A stretch of DNA of 64,000 nt from Deroplatys truncata (GCA_030765065.1 CM060981.1:227051152-227115151); one strand, 5' to 3'. Positions 1 through 12,148 are shown, counted from the first letter of the stretch. Numbers and translations: made by a program. The notes: generated by a model from the sequence alone, not told the origin.

Positions 1-3000
1 CAAAAATATGATTCTGAAACAACATGCAATTTAACAAGAACTACTTTACCAGAAACAAGGCCATCTTTCATTCCAGCATGTAGAAAGACCAATCTTCATT
101 CCTCTGCAGTTTGCCACATGACTCAACATGATTGTTTACTATGAATACTCACTAGTTTGTTTCATGAATATGTGAAACATGTGGAAAGCAAATAATGATG
201 ACTGCCTGTCTCTTTGTATTACATGTTTACAAAAATAAATCTAGTGTTATAAGTTCGTCATTTATAAAAACCGTGTTCCACCCAGAAAAGCCACAGCATT
301 TGGTGTTTTACATTCCATGTTTCTCATAAAATATTTTAATGGTACTGGAGTATGATAAGTAATTGAAACAGATGTATTTTTTGTACATATTAGCAGGCTA
401 TTCCTAGATATTTTTGTATCTGACCCAACCAAAATTTGCATGTTTCTTAAAATTTAAACACATCAAAAAGCAGTATAGTGTAGGGAGCTTTTAGATTGAG
501 TAAATGGAGCATACATTTGGTTTTCCCATTTTTCTATAAACTTAATTTTTTGCAATTTATAGGAACTTGACTATTAAAGATGTGAAATGTCATAACGTTT
601 CCTGTGCATGTATAAATGAATAAAAAATTTTAAATGTACATAGTAATTATCTGCTAAATTAACATATTATAATTTAGTGTATTAGAATTACATAGAATTT
701 GATGCATAAAATCCCATGAAAGTTTTGAAACCCACAAAGTATGTTTAAAATGAAATTATAAGAAATTTTGCATTAATTTTGTCAAATTATGTATTTTCAG
801 TACACTGTGAAAAAATGGAGAACCTCAAAGCAAAATTATGGCAGAGGAGTGTACCTGAATGATAAGTGATTGCTTTTAAGACATACTATATTGAAAAGAG
901 TTGGAATAAATGTGTGTTTCTTTACCACATAGAAAAATAATGCTTTTAAATGCCCACTAATTTCCATAAATATAAAAATAATGGAAATTTATGAAAAATG
1001 CTCTTATATACTTATATACAAGGAGCTTTGAAAATGGGATTGTCATTATATCCCAAAATCCTTAAAAAGAATGAGCTCTACAAGTTCTCTTACTTACATA
1101 AGACTGTTCTCCTTGGTCCACTTAAAGGCAAGTTCCTTTAAAATTGTTGTTATTGATATGAGTGATCCATTACACAGATATGCCTCGTAATTCTTCCTCA
1201 TATGCTTTAGACAAGGTTAGTTGTTATTGCTTTTTCTGAAGATAAATCAAAACGAATGAATATAATATTAGGAAATAGAGTTTTATAAATGTATAATACT
1301 GTGAAAAACCATTAACAGAATTCGCCTACCATATTTATCACATATTTAAATGCCATCCAATTGGTCCCATATCAAAATCTTTAATTCCAGTTACAGGTGC
1401 TACAAATGGCTTTCACTTTTTAAATGGATTTATAACAGCTGTAGGTTTCTACAAAATAAATATAAGCATACAGATATTAGGTTTTTAAAATCAGCTGAAA
1501 CCAAGACCATACCTTTCTTAAATCACAAGGGGAACTGGATATAGCTTAATATTGTCCATACAATGTATTAAAATGCTCATGATATGCAAATTTGTTGTAG
1601 ATTAAAACGTATTGTAAAGAAGCTCTTAAGCACTTTTCCTAATAGCCCAATACAGAATTTCTGTAAAGGGTGAAAGACCGATATCTCCAGTTTTGGTTGA
1701 AAATTCTTAATTAGTATAAAAAGATTCCCCATGACAAGTTTTACATCCTAAAAATGTGCATACTCTAATGCCATATACAGTGGTGATGAAAAAATCTTTA
1801 GTGCATACTTAGAAATAAAATGATTGATAGTTAGTGTGTATGCTTGTTTTTTACCAAGAAATATGTACAGGAAAGAAGCATGCAAGTCCAGTTTCTTAAA
1901 TATTGTTTCCTTCTGATTGTGTAAGAAACTAAATCAACTTACCTGTTTTTTCACATTTGCATTGTTATGTAAGCACCAAGATACTGGATATTGTGGTTCA
2001 TAATAATTCAACAAACTAATAACACTGATTGGGTAGGTGATATTCCAGACATGAAATCAGTGACAGGCATTTACTTAGGCTGTATATGACAATGCTGTTA
2101 TAAGGATCAATAGGAGACAAAGCTGTGTCTCATTTTACAACCAAAGCAGAGTGTGTAGCACTTAGTATTTCTCTATGTGAATCCTTATCACTAAAGGGAT
2201 TAATAAATCATTTAAATATAAAATGTAATGAAGACAATACAGTAGTGGTTTGTGAATATACATTTTGGGGTTCACCAACATTTTTGAGTTAGACAACCCT
2301 GAAAATGTAAAATAGGATCTGCCGCATAAAAGTTATGATTACAAAGAAATTTGTATTATTGCAGCCACCAACACCAACATTAACGCATAACTTGTATGGC
2401 GAAAGAAAGGGTTGTTTTGTGGATGTTTGTTGTTGCGTGCATTTAAGTACAGCATTTTAGTAATGTGCAAATTAAATTGCAGTAGTGCGTATGGATTAAT
2501 AACAGGAAGAAGTTTCCGCACTCGTGCACATTACCTACTTCTGTCATAGTGCTATCATCTAGTGGCTTTAACGTAAAATTGTAGTGATAGTATGCAAACA
2601 CAATGTGGTAGTAGCTTTGTGCATGTCTTCAAATGTGCAGACCCATGGCCTATAAGATAATTACATCATACCAGTTATCAAAAGTTCCTTAAAATGTGCA
2701 CAAGTTAAGAAAGTGCTACCAGCCCTGTTACCTTGAGTTTAGTGGAGTGGTACAGCAGATTTAAATGCCGTAGGTTTTAAATTACCACATATACATTACT
2801 TTTAATAGGATTCAAAGAAAAATAACCAATAAATCTACAAGGGCCAAAGTTAGTGTGTTCACATGCTCTTGTGCTCTTATACAACACCACCACTGATTAT
2901 ATATGAGAATAATCAATCATGTGTAGATATCCCATAAAACAGACAAAATAATATTAAGCTAAAATACAGTTTTCAGATATAATTTTATCAGAAAAGTTAA

Positions 3001-4240
3001 TTAGAAGTTGTGTTATATTCCATCAAAAGAACAAAATGCTGTATTTTGACTAAGGCACTAGATATGAAACTAATCCGTTATTTTAGAGATAAACTTAGAA
3101 TATTAATTTTTTTTAATACAAAGTCAACTGAAATATTTAATGCCACAGCCGAGATTTGAACACAATTCTACCCTTCTCTGTTTGGTTTGCTATAACTGCA
3201 TGGAGGGCTGGAGAACCGTGTTTTTTTTTTTTTGAGCTGATCCTATATTACAAACTTGTCAAGAGCAGGTTAAGGTGTTTAAAAAGTATAATTAATTTCA
3301 ATTAATTATATATATATATAATTTAAATAAGCATTGGTGAAGAGTGTTCAAAAATGAACATAGCCACACTTTGCTTATTAGTCAAACAAAATTGGGATTG
3401 CTATAAATAATTTATCCCAGAGAGCCTATCTTGTTGTAGATGTTTCTTCTAGAATTTCAGTAATGTGCCGCTGCAATTCTCTCCGATCCACACCCACAGT
3501 CATTCTTTCTCTTCTGTGCAACACTATTGATTGGCTTTTTGGAAACTTTCTTCTCATTTTAAACTGCAATGTAATTATTAATAAAGATATTACTTTACAT
3601 CTTGATACATTTCTGCACATTAACTCTAGACACACCACAATTCCAACCCTCATCTAGATTACTGATAGTGATTTCACAAATGTGAATTTCTGACTGAATC
3701 TTGGTGACTGTTTAGTTTCAGAAATTCTGTTCCATAAGCACTGCTGATTAAGGTACAAAATAGTGCATACACATTGGAAGAAAAGGTAATTGCAGATATT
3801 GAAGAACATTTCAGGACACTTTGATTTAATCCATTAAATTTTGAAAAGAGTATCACAAACCTATCACTAGAATTTTTAACCTTATTTAAACTTTCAGTAG
3901 AATTATACCTAGTGTAACTACTATCCATATTACAATCTCTGTGTTTCAAGAGAAATTGACACTAATGGAAGTTGTTTTACTGCTGATTCTTAGTGTTGTA
4001 AATCGTAAACAAAAGCTTCATTGCTACTTTTATGAATTGCTACAGTGAAATTACTAAGGTTTAGTTCCCCTAACTTGGCAGGTTTCAGCTTTAGCAAGCT
4101 TAACATTTTAGGCTATCTTTCATATTAAATAATTTCTTCCAGCCATGGAATTTAGTGTATGTGTCAAAGCAATATAAGCATCATTACTAGCTTCCCATTA
4201 ACATCAAAAATGCAAAATATCCAAATTTGAGAAATTAGCA
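1..4240. other. AT-rich stretch without recognised genes or repeats
   Basis: No reading frame here resembles a protein I know, and no block matches the repeats found elsewhere in the window. There is a T-run near 3219-3231, a TA run near 3304-3320 and many ATTTA and AATAAA words. The lack of recognisable transposons over 4 kb contrasts with the rest of the window. It could be a long 3' untranslated region, an intron, or plain intergenic DNA; the sequence alone does not decide. Confidence 0.5.
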
Positions 4241-4374
4241 TGCACAGTGGCTCAGTACGCTTCTAGCTGTGCAGGGTGGAGCATTGTACTGTCACATGTT
4301 TGCTAGTTATAACTTAACAACATGAGCGCCAAGTGTGAAGTGTGAAAAGGCTAAGAAGAGCAATCCAAAACAAG

Positions 4375-4796
4375 CGTCGTGGCTTTCACATCTGGTGTTG
4401 TGTTTTTGCATGACAACGCTCGCCCTCGCACACCAAACAATACAAATGAACTTTTGGCCAAGTTCAAATGGAACGTTTTTGACAATCCGCCTTGGCACCT
4501 AGCGACTTCCTTCTGTTCCCGTACATGAAAAAGTGGCTTTCGGCTCAGCGCTTTGGCAATGACGAAGAGCTTCAAAACGCCGTGACAGGTTGGGTAGTTC
4601 ACAGGCGGCAGAATTTAACGAGAGGGTATTTCAAAGGCTGTGAAAAGGTATGGCAAGTGCTTGAGTCTGTATGGAGACTATGTAGAAAAATAGACAAAAT
4701 CTATAGTTTTTTTTGTTGTATATGATAAAACTTTTGTATGTCTACCGGTTTCATGGTTATTTAAAAACGGAGGTTAGTTTCTGGACAGCTCTCGTA
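4375..4796 (+). mobile_element. Mariner transposon, 3' fragment
   Basis: The + strand encodes the C-terminal third of a mariner transposase: an HDNARPR motif near 4410 (second catalytic Asp region), then FKWNVFDNPPW and APSDFLLFPYMKKWL near 4470-4535 (third catalytic Asp region, expected SPDLAPSDF, with the first part damaged), then the ANDEE-type helix as GNDEELQNAVTGW. Frames shift at least twice after this. A candidate 3' terminal repeat ends near 4794 and is followed by TA. The 5' two thirds are absent. The subfamily differs from the complete mariner at 40670-41991. Confidence 0.8.
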
Positions 4797-5106
4797 GTTC
4801 CAGAAATTGTGGTAGATTCATTATTCCCAATATACATGGTCGTCATTTAGAGTGGTTGGGGGGTAGTTGCCCCTTATGTTACGAGAAATAATTAGGGGTT
4901 ATTATTGCTGCACCAAACGAAAAATTGACAATTACACTTTTAATAGAAATATTTCACATTTAAGAAATAAAAGTAGGTTTCCCTCTAATTTAAACGTATT
5001 GTCAAAATTCACAAAAAAATTGGCAATTGCTTCAGGCAATCTCGCCCCCAAGTAGAAACTGAAATGATGCCCCTGCTAGAATATTTTCTTTTCATTGGGA
5101 ACTTTA
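4797..5106. other. Unassigned spacer
   Basis: About 300 bases between the mariner fragment and the hAT-like end. A 62-codon open frame at 4867-5055 has no recognisable features. I see nothing else here. Confidence 0.4.
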
Positions 5107-5405
5107 TAGGGATGGGATTACGATACCGTCGATATCTCGACAAGACTCTATACTCAGTGGTATCGAAGTATGTCTAATACTTTGAGACAAACCTTCGATA
5201 CCTTTAAACGTTTAAGCTCTGCATTATTGAAAGTTGTTGCGTTTAACGTTATGCTAGATAAGGAATGAAAGGGGTCGAGACTTCATGTTATTGCCTCGCA
5301 GTGTCCCCCAGAGTTGCTGGACTATAGTTCTTGACAGACTTTGACTGTGTTTCCTGTTAGTAAACCAATGCAACAGTTCATAGACTCTGTCTAAATGAAA
5401 ATATC
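5107..5405 (+). mobile_element. Partial hAT-like end, GATACC-rich family (related to 33551-34709)
   Basis: Starts with TAGGGATGGGATTACGATA and continues through a stretch rich in GATA/TATCG words. It matches the two ends of the element at 33551-34709: the shared text TCTAATACTTTGAGACAAAC occurs here near 5172 and at 33907, and the reverse complement of 34490-34709 parallels 5107-5390. The far end is missing; a family M copy starts at 5415. Confidence 0.6.
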
Positions 5406-5414
5406 TAAAAAAAA

Positions 5415-6299
5415 TCTGATGTGTTACACTCACATGACTTTCTCTACCCTTGTACAAACTATTTTTACAAACGCTTATTCTCCATCTACTTCATGTTAAT
5501 CGAGATAAACCTTTGCAGACTATCTTATTGTTAATTTTCTTGTAGATGTAAGGGGAATCTATATTTACAAGGGCAATTTGGAAATACAGTAGCCCTTAAG
5601 CACATACATATCTCTTAATTGCTGGTTGCTAGGTGCAGCACCATTCCCTTTCCCAAAGATTAATACTCTTTGCATATCCAAGACAAAAAAATGAATAACG
5701 AATTCCCATTTGAGAAAATAAGTATTGAAAAATTTAAGGGAATAACAAGCAATATCTCAAAAATGGTTCACTCAACAACAAAAAATGCATATGACTTAAA
5801 TTGGGTATTTTAACGCGATCCAGATTTTTTGTGTAGTAAACCTTTGTCTATCTCTTATGGTTTACACGTTATGCAAAAGTTTTGGAGACATTCCCAGAAA
5901 ATTCAAGATATACATATTATTTGTCATGAAAATATCTTAAACATATGATATTTTAATCAAAATCGTTAGGGCCATTTTTGAGAAAATTAAAATTTTCGAT
6001 AAATGTTCCATGTAAAGGGTAATTTGGGATGGGGGGGATTTTCTTGACAACCTTCGTGTCGCATCTCTGGAAGATACTGAACCTAAATACCAAGTTTGGT
6101 GTTTATCCGACAGTTCGTTTGAGTTATGCTGTTCACAGACACACACACACACAGACACACACACGGAAATGTTTCCAAAAATGTTTTTTTGGATTCAGGG
6201 GATCTCAAAACGTGTATTTCCGGTGAAATCTCGGTATCGAATTTTTGGGTAGAATACAATACTTCCCCTACTTGCTGTACGTAGTAGAGAAAGTAAAAA
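5415..6299 (+). repeat. Family M repeat, copy A (full length)
   Basis: Full-length member of the main dispersed family. It begins TCTGATGTGTTACACTCACA after an A-run and ends GTAGTAGAGAAAGTAAAAA. Both termini contain ACTTTCTCTAC in inverted orientation: GACTTTCTCTACCC near 5435, and the reverse complement of the right end. A CA tract (6140-6162) lies at a fixed internal position after CTGTTCACAGA. No transposase is encoded. It is best read as a non-autonomous DNA element of unknown superfamily. Confidence 0.85.
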
Positions 6300-7317
6300 T
6301 ACTGACGGTGAGCATGACATTTTGGCGTTCTGTAGAAGAAGGATACAGAGTTTTCTGGGATAAAGATGGTGCAAGTTTTAGTGACATGCTTTTTTGTGGT
6401 TAAAATGGATCTGTGAAATCTATAAACATGGCTTTTAGTGTTGTATGCACATATGCAGAAATTGTTCCCTCCTCACTTCGTGAAATGGAATTGAAAATGG
6501 AGCAAACTTCTTGTATATTAGGCATTTTAAATGAGCTGCTTAACTAGTTATTACGGTTGCATTTCAGTATATCACAGTGTCAAGGAGGAAAAAAGAATGT
6601 TCAGATGTATTTGTTAGATTTGATATGTAGGATTTTATAATACCATAGCAAAAATATTTAAACGTGCTTGTTTACATAACTTTATTTTCAGAAACCAGAA
6701 CGCCTAGATGAAACCCAAGATCATATATTACATTAGCTGTACTTCTATTGCAGGTTTACATATAATATCGTTTCATATTTGCAGGAAAAATGTCAAAACC
6801 AGCCTTGCTTTTTAAATGGAGTGATGAAGATATGAAAACCTACATCTGAAAGATGGACTATTTTGTGTCATTCACAGTATCTTTCCATCTTTGAGTGTTA
6901 TCTTTGAATTTAAATAAATTTAATGTAACATAAAACCGCTTTCAGCAATTTGCATTTTTCCTTCAGGAGTGCTGATGTGAAGCTCCATTTTTGTGGGTAA
7001 ATAGGAATTGTTTCAGGTACACATGGTGTAGCAAAGTCAAAATGCTTGTTTTTCTCATTGCCTGATATCCACCTGGAAATGATTAAGACAATGTTGCAGC
7101 CCAAATCAACATTTACTTGTTTCATGCTATAAAATTGCAATTGCTACAAAGGAAAGCTTATTTTAATAGTTGTTCATGCACCAAAACCATTGGAAGAATC
7201 TAGTGCCACTTTCAAGGAATTGATTATAATCATAAGGTATTCATCAATTTCAAACTCCTGAAGGGAATCTAAACCGGTTACTCCTAAATTAAATGAATGT
7301 TTAATGCATGGTTTATT
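6300..7317. other. Unassigned spacer
   Basis: No recognisable gene. Two pyrimidine-rich stretches followed by AG (ending near 6691 and 6785) resemble splice acceptors, but the frames that follow close within about 20 codons. No known repeat is seen. Confidence 0.35.
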
Positions 7318-7380
7318 TTACAGAGCGAGGTAGTGTCGTGGTAACGTGTGAGGCTCGCATTTCGGAGGTCCCGGGTTCGA
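7318..7380 (+). repeat. tRNA-derived SINE head (family S4), separated from its body
   Basis: The sequence GTCGTGGTAACGTGTGAGGC followed by GGTCCCGGGTTCGATT matches the box A / box B layout of a tRNA-derived pol III promoter. The rest of the SINE resumes at about 9195 with CGATTCC and then CGACCGCCCACTCTGACC, which in intact SINEs follows box B directly. The head and body are therefore one SINE interrupted by the insertion at 7381-9194. Confidence 0.65.
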
Positions 7381-9194
7381 TTTACACAGCGAAGAGTCAA
7401 CATTTCCACTCAGGAGGATGGGAAGACTGGGGCCCCGAGGACGAAGCGCGGTTACATCGGTCAATGCAGCGGCCGAGGCGACTGCTGACATGGTCCCAGC
7501 CACCAACCTTGCCGAATCCACCGCTGCTACTGCCGCTACTAGCGCCCTCTCTTCGAGAGTAGCGACACCACCGCCGCCTGATCAACCAGCTACGCCGCGA
7601 GCCTTGCTAACACCACCACCACCTTAGGCACACCACCACAGATGCCGCAGCACCCGGCCGGCCCTTCGGCGTATCAGCAAGTCTACGGGCAATTCACCGC
7701 CACTTCGCCGCCGACTCAACAGCCAGCGGCAGGGAGACCACCGGCCACTATGGACAGTTCAGTGCCGTACGGTCGGCATTCACCGCAACCTGCCAACGCA
7801 AATCTTTATGGAGGACGCACATAGCCGCATGGGCTCGTTAGTGAAGGCTAGCCGCATACATGGACGCAACGGACCGTCGCCTCTTGTGCGCCTTGTGCCT
7901 TGTCTTAAGGAACAGGGCGCACTACACCGCTGCCTTTGCCACCGGAATGGACTTCTATGACCATGCCCTTAGAATAGAACCATGGCGCACATCGTGGGCG
8001 CCTGCTTGCCACCGATACTGCCTCTACGGTCGGCGGCAACTTGCTCTGCCACGCTTCTCTGGCATTACCGTGACGCCCCCTGACTGATGTCCGGCTGCAC
8101 ACAACACAACCTCGTGTGCAGACGGCGTCGTTTCTGCGCTACTTGTTTCAGTCGGACCACTGGCCAGGTGTCCTGCCCGATGTACCCCTGTACACCAACG
8201 CGGAGGATCAATGCACCGCCAACACCACAGCCACAACCAAAACAACAAACTCCACAACAACACCCGGAATGTGCGCCAGTGCCCATCCCGGACTTTTCTG
8301 CTCTAATGATCCAGAGAGAAAAATTATTTGACGACTTCAAAACCACAGCCGCAGTCTTAAAAACCGAAATAGCCACACTCATCCACAGGATCGAGGCGCT
8401 ACGGATCTCCGCCGCAAGCGTCTTGCAGCCCTGGAAGCCAAGCAACGTGCAACAAACCATCAATTCGTTTCAGCCAACACCAGGTTCAACAAGCCACACA
8501 CCACCATGCAAGACATCGCGGCCGAAGCTGACCCGGAAGTTTTCGCATCCATTCAGCGGAAGCTGTACCGGATCGAGAAGTATTCAAGACGCGGAGGCCC
8601 GAAGCAACAACACCGACGCTTCTCTCCCACTGGTTTCAGCCAGCACAGCATCCACCATCAGCAACAGCGCCTCAGCTGTCGCCACCTTCACCAGCTTAAC
8701 CAATATGACACTGCTCGTTCTGGACGCCTTTGTCCAGCGCGAGCTGCACAAAAACCTGAACTCCGGCATCAATAACATCTTGGCCTTAATGAAAGCAATC
8801 AATTAATTCGAAACTTCATGGAGCAGATGCTCTACACCAACCAACCAACCAACCAACCCTGCAGACACAACACTAGACACTAGATTGTTAATTAGTGATT
8901 AAAGATACAACCCATTCTCCTTTCTCTCCTCCCCCTCTATTCCTTTCCTTTTTCTCTGCACTCCGCGTTACTTCGCTTGTACTATAACTAGGGCCTTGCG
9001 CCATGATTATAGCTTTTCCAACCAACCCTTCCCATTGGTTGCTGCCCTTAAGGCGGCCGCATAGCATCTCCGACAATAACGCCGGTGCATCAGCGGAACT
9101 CCAACAATCCCGAAACTTCCTGTTGCCGCCCTTCTCCTTATCTCTCTTTCCTGTCCTCCTTCCCTGTTTTCCCCCCAAAACAATAGTAATAAAA
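7381..9194 (+). mobile_element. Probable retrotransposon insertion with Pro/Gln/Thr-rich ORF1-like region
   Basis: The block is much more GC-rich than its surroundings and ends in an A-rich tail (AATAGTAATAAAAAAAC near 9180-9198). It splits a SINE, and CGATT occurs at both edges as a possible target duplication. Open segments on + at 7418-7627, 7642-7824 and 8087-8806 are rich in Pro, Thr, Ala and Gln. The last (239 codons) has PQPQPKQQTPQQ followed by a Leu/Lys-rich helical part near residues 70-110 and a Ser/Thr-rich C-terminus. Composition and position before an A-tail suggest an ORF1 (Gag-like) of a LINE with its RT missing. No Cys-His knuckle is visible, so this is inference. An AACC repeat lies at 8838-8857. 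Confidence 0.45.
8087..8806 (+). CDS. Unrecognised 239-codon ORF inside the inserted block
   Basis: The longest single open frame in the first 40 kb. It starts at an ATG with a Cys-rich N-terminus (C4, C11, C17, C20, C29, C34), then a Pro/Gln-rich linker, then a charged possibly helical segment (residues about 72-110, MIQREKLFDDFKTTAAVLKT) and a Ser/Thr/Ala-rich tail. The spacing of the N-terminal Cys residues matches no zinc finger I know. I read it as the surviving part of an ORF1-like retrotransposon protein. The antisense strand is open over part of the same region because of the high GC content, so coding status is uncertain. Confidence 0.35.
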   Translation: MSGCTQHNLVCRRRRFCATCFSRTTGQVSCPMYPCTPTRRINAPPTPQPQPKQQTPQQHPECAPVPIPDFSALMIQREKLFDDFKTTAAVLKTEIATLIHRIEALRISAASVLQPWKPSNVQQTINSFQPTPGSTSHTPPCKTSRPKLTRKFSHPFSGSCTGSRSIQDAEARSNNTDASLPLVSASTASTISNSASAVATFTSLTNMTLLVLDAFVQRELHKNLNSGINNILALMKAIN

Positions 9195-9660
9195 AAACCG
9201 ATTCCATCGACCGCCCACTCTGACCTTGGGTTTTAGGTGGTTTTCCCGGGTTGATAGGCGAATACCGAGGTGGTTTCTCATCTACCAAGATTTGCTTTCC
9301 ACCATTTCTCTTTCATTCCGTTTCCTTCTCATCTTTCAGTTGTGCTTCTAGGTTTCGTGGCATGTGGCGGTACGGGTCTGATGGCGCGGATGCTTGCTAA
9401 GGGAAAAGTGCTCCCTGTAGACACTAGAGGGTTGCTTGGTCGATGGGTCGTTCATCGTCTCCTCTATACAGCTTCAGCAGTAGGACGGGTCTTCGAGTCA
9501 GGAATTGTTAGGGACTTCCGCGCGTCTCTGTGGCCTGTGTGCCCGCGCGCTTTAGCCTCCTGTGTTTCCTTCACTTCATCCTTTCCTTCTGGGGTGTGGT
9601 AGCCACAATATATCTATGTAGGTCGCAGTGCGCGAGGTGTTCCCTTCCGTTGCATAACCT
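9195..9660 (+). repeat. SINE S4 body and 3' tail
   Basis: The text CGACCGCCCACTCTGACC, followed by GGTTTT...CCCGGGTTGATAGGCGAAT and CTACCAAGATTTG, parallels the body of SINE S1 (for example 12225-12330) at lower identity. The 3' end GTAGGTCGCAGTGCGCGAGG then TTCCCTTCCGTTGCATAACC (about 9618-9660) recurs in reverse orientation at 44108-44162, so it is a genuine family 3' tail. The head is at 7318-7380. Confidence 0.6.
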
Positions 9661-10059
9661 ATTAACAACCTATATCTTTGGTTTATTTTGATTTTAAAAC
9701 AGTTTAACCTAAGTTTGTTACACTGTGTTAAAACCTGGTAGTTACTTTTCTTTACCCTTCTATTTTCTGGTATATGAAAACAATAAAGCCAGGAAAGTAC
9801 GAGAAAGCACCTTTAGGCTAATTAATTATTCCTAGCAGTAAATTAAGCATTGGAGCGCGGCTGGGCAGCTGAGGTCGGATACTTATCGCCCATCGTCCGA
9901 ACTATAACGTCGTCTCTAATGCGCCGATTATTTATGTCGCAGAAACAACATGTATGTTAAAAGCTGACGATGGAAGCTCTAAGTTGGGCGCAAGTCGTTG
10001 TAGTTTTATGTCGCCTTAAAAGCCTTTTGCCCTCAGAGGCAGATGACTTACTTAGGGGC

Positions 10060-10720
10060 ATTTTCAGCGCTGAGCCAGTCCAAGGCAGCTAGTCAGACGT
10101 CATCTCAGACTGCCGTTGCTGATATTACCTTATGAAATGACTACGCAGAGCTGTCCCAGAGAACAGCGGAATTAAAGCGCCAGATAGCAGTTCTTCAGGC
10201 AGCCCGCGGAGAGAGAATGCGTTCACGCTCCCGAGACCATAGCCGAGGTATCAACGACGATGGCCACTGCTAGTATCACCATTGCTTCGATACTCAGGCG
10301 ACAATGCAGAGCCAGAATGTACCTCCAAACGCAGATCCCTTGAGCTCACGGAATTCCTACCTCTGTAATTTATCCGAAAATTACCGCCTGTACCCCGGAA
10401 GCGCATCAACTATGACCTCACTGTCCCAATGACATCAGTATCTCCACGACTGGGTAACTTTGAACCAGAATCTCGGCCTCCGCCGCGCATTTATCTAGCC
10501 CATCATCGCAGACGTCGATCTGCCAATTATTGGAGTTAATTTATTGTACATTTTCCATCTGCTGCAGCCAGCACGCCGAAATACAACGTAAAATACCTCC
10601 ATCAAGAGTGCATTTAGCACTTTTCTAACAGAATTTTCCAGCCTTGACACGCCCCAGCGGAGTACCTCGAGATGCACATGCAGAACTCGACGGTACATTG
10701 CAACCGACCCAGGTATCGAT
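10060..10720 (+). pseudogene. Gypsy-type LTR retrotransposon gag C-terminus and protease relic
   Basis: On + the reading ELSQRTAELKRQIAVLQAAR (near 10147-10205) leads into an RSRSRD segment and then a degenerate motif C-x-YHHxFDTQATMQSQN at 10267-10325, with TAG replacing the usual Trp. This fits the CWYHxxFGxxAxxCxxPC signature at the end of Gypsy-type Gag proteins. Further on, IIADVDLPIIGVNLL (near 10505-10550) corresponds to the ADVxxPILGADFL segment of the retropepsin C-terminus. Stops and frame changes separate the pieces. The reverse transcriptase and both LTRs are absent. An old fragment that cannot encode a functional protein. Confidence 0.65.
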
Positions 10721-10807
10721 TGTTAATTTATTGTTATGTGTACAATACCTATTCATGTTGCTGTACATTACGTTAGGAAGATACCTATCTACTTAAACTT
10801 TTATATT

Positions 10808-11635
10808 AATACTTCTGTACTACGTATAGTAAGTAGGGGAAGTATTGCATTCCGCCCAAAAATTCAGTTTCGAGACCTCACTGGAAATACATGTTCTGAG
10901 ATGCCCTGAATCAAATAAAGCATTTTTGGAAACATGTCAGTGTGTCTGTCTGTCAGTCTGTGAACAGCATTACTCAAAAAAGAAAAGTTGGATAAATACT
11001 AAACTTGGTACTTGAGTTTACTATCTTCTAAAGATGCGACACAAAGATTTTCAAGAAAATCCTCCACTTCAGACTATCCTTTACATGAAACATTTTTCGA
11101 AAATTTTGAGTTTCTCAAAAATGACTCCAACGATTTAGATTAAAATATCATATATTTAGGATATTTTCACGGCAAATGAAATGTGTATCCTAAATTTTTT
11201 GGGAATGTCCCCAAAAGCCTCTTCATTCTAAATGATTTTCGCATAGCTGGTAAAGCGTAAGAGATAAATAAAATTTTAGTACATAAAAATGTAGATCCTA
11301 TTGAAACACACAATTTATGTCATATACATCTTTTTCCGAGATATTCCTTATTTGTTTGAATTTTCCAATACTTATCTTTTTCTCAAATGAGAATTCGGTA
11401 TTCGTTTTTTTAAGTCCTGGGCATACAAAGAGAATGGAATACTCCACATAGCAACCAGCTCTTAAAATATTTGAATATCGCTTAAAGTCTACCAATTCCC
11501 CTTGCATCTACTAGAAAATTAGCAATAAGATTAACATCTCGATATCTCGATTAACATGAAGCATATGGAGAATAAGCGTTTGTAAAAATAGTTTGTACAG
11601 GAGTAGAGAAAGTCATGTAAATGCAATGCATCAGA
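10808..11635 (-). repeat. Family M repeat, copy B (near full length)
   Basis: Reverse-oriented copy. On + it starts with TACTACGTATAGTAAGTAGG, the complement of the family right end, and finishes with GCAATGCATCAGATTT, the complement of the left end. The terminal ACTTTCTC is mutated to ACTTCTG here. The microsatellite site is reduced to TGTGTCTGTCTGTCAGTCTG near 10938. A T-run follows the left end. Confidence 0.8.
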
Positions 11636-12002
11636 TTTTTTTTTTATATTTGAAGCTTGTGAACAGATACGTTCTTATTACAAAATTACTAACAATTAAT
11701 GAGAATTGCAAATTTCTTGTAAAACAAAACGTCATTTTCATTCCTTCATCCTCAATGTAAAAAATTTTGAATCATCATCTACCTTATTGTTATTGAGAAC
11801 AGGTAACTTGCTGAATCATGAAAGTGATACGAGTGTGTTTCGCAGTTTTGGATAGTAATATAACAACAGTTCTATATTTATTTTGTGCCCATTTTTATCT
11901 TTAGTATTGTAACTTGTAACACCGTTATTCTCTGTGATAGCATATTGCTAGAAAGGGGCCACTGCCCCATTTTCAGGAAATTCAGTATATATGTTTTGTT
12001 TA

Positions 12003-12060
12003 TTTGTCATGTAAATATCTTAAAAGTATAGTATTTTAATTAAAATGAGCTATAGAGCAG
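12003..12060 (+). repeat. Family M internal fragment
   Basis: About 58 bases (TTTGTCATGTAAATATCTTA, then AGTATTTTAATTAAAATGAG) match the conserved segment around ATATGATATTTTAATCAAAA of family M. No flanking family sequence is recognisable; the SINE S1 insertion lies about 90 bases downstream. Confidence 0.5.
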
Positions 12061-12148
12061 AGACGGCAAAAATAAGATTAGTGAAGAAATTTGGATTCAT
12101 AGCGCCCTTCCTTCTCTGGCTGGCTATGTGGACTCCTGCCTATTTAGT

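Noticed and set aside
5415..6299. Family M as a Helitron
   Set aside because: A TC start and 3' hairpin are suggestive, but the right end is not CTRR and insertions are in A-runs, not between A and T of AT; inverted termini also argue against it.
6786..6849. Possible small exon or ORF after TTTGCAG (MSKPALLFKWSDEDMKTYI)
   Set aside because: Only 19 codons, with no donor or continuation.
7318..7521. Overlapping open frames on both strands in the GC-rich block
   Set aside because: They follow from high GC and few stop codons in the SINE head and insert; no motif supports them apart from the 239-codon frame.
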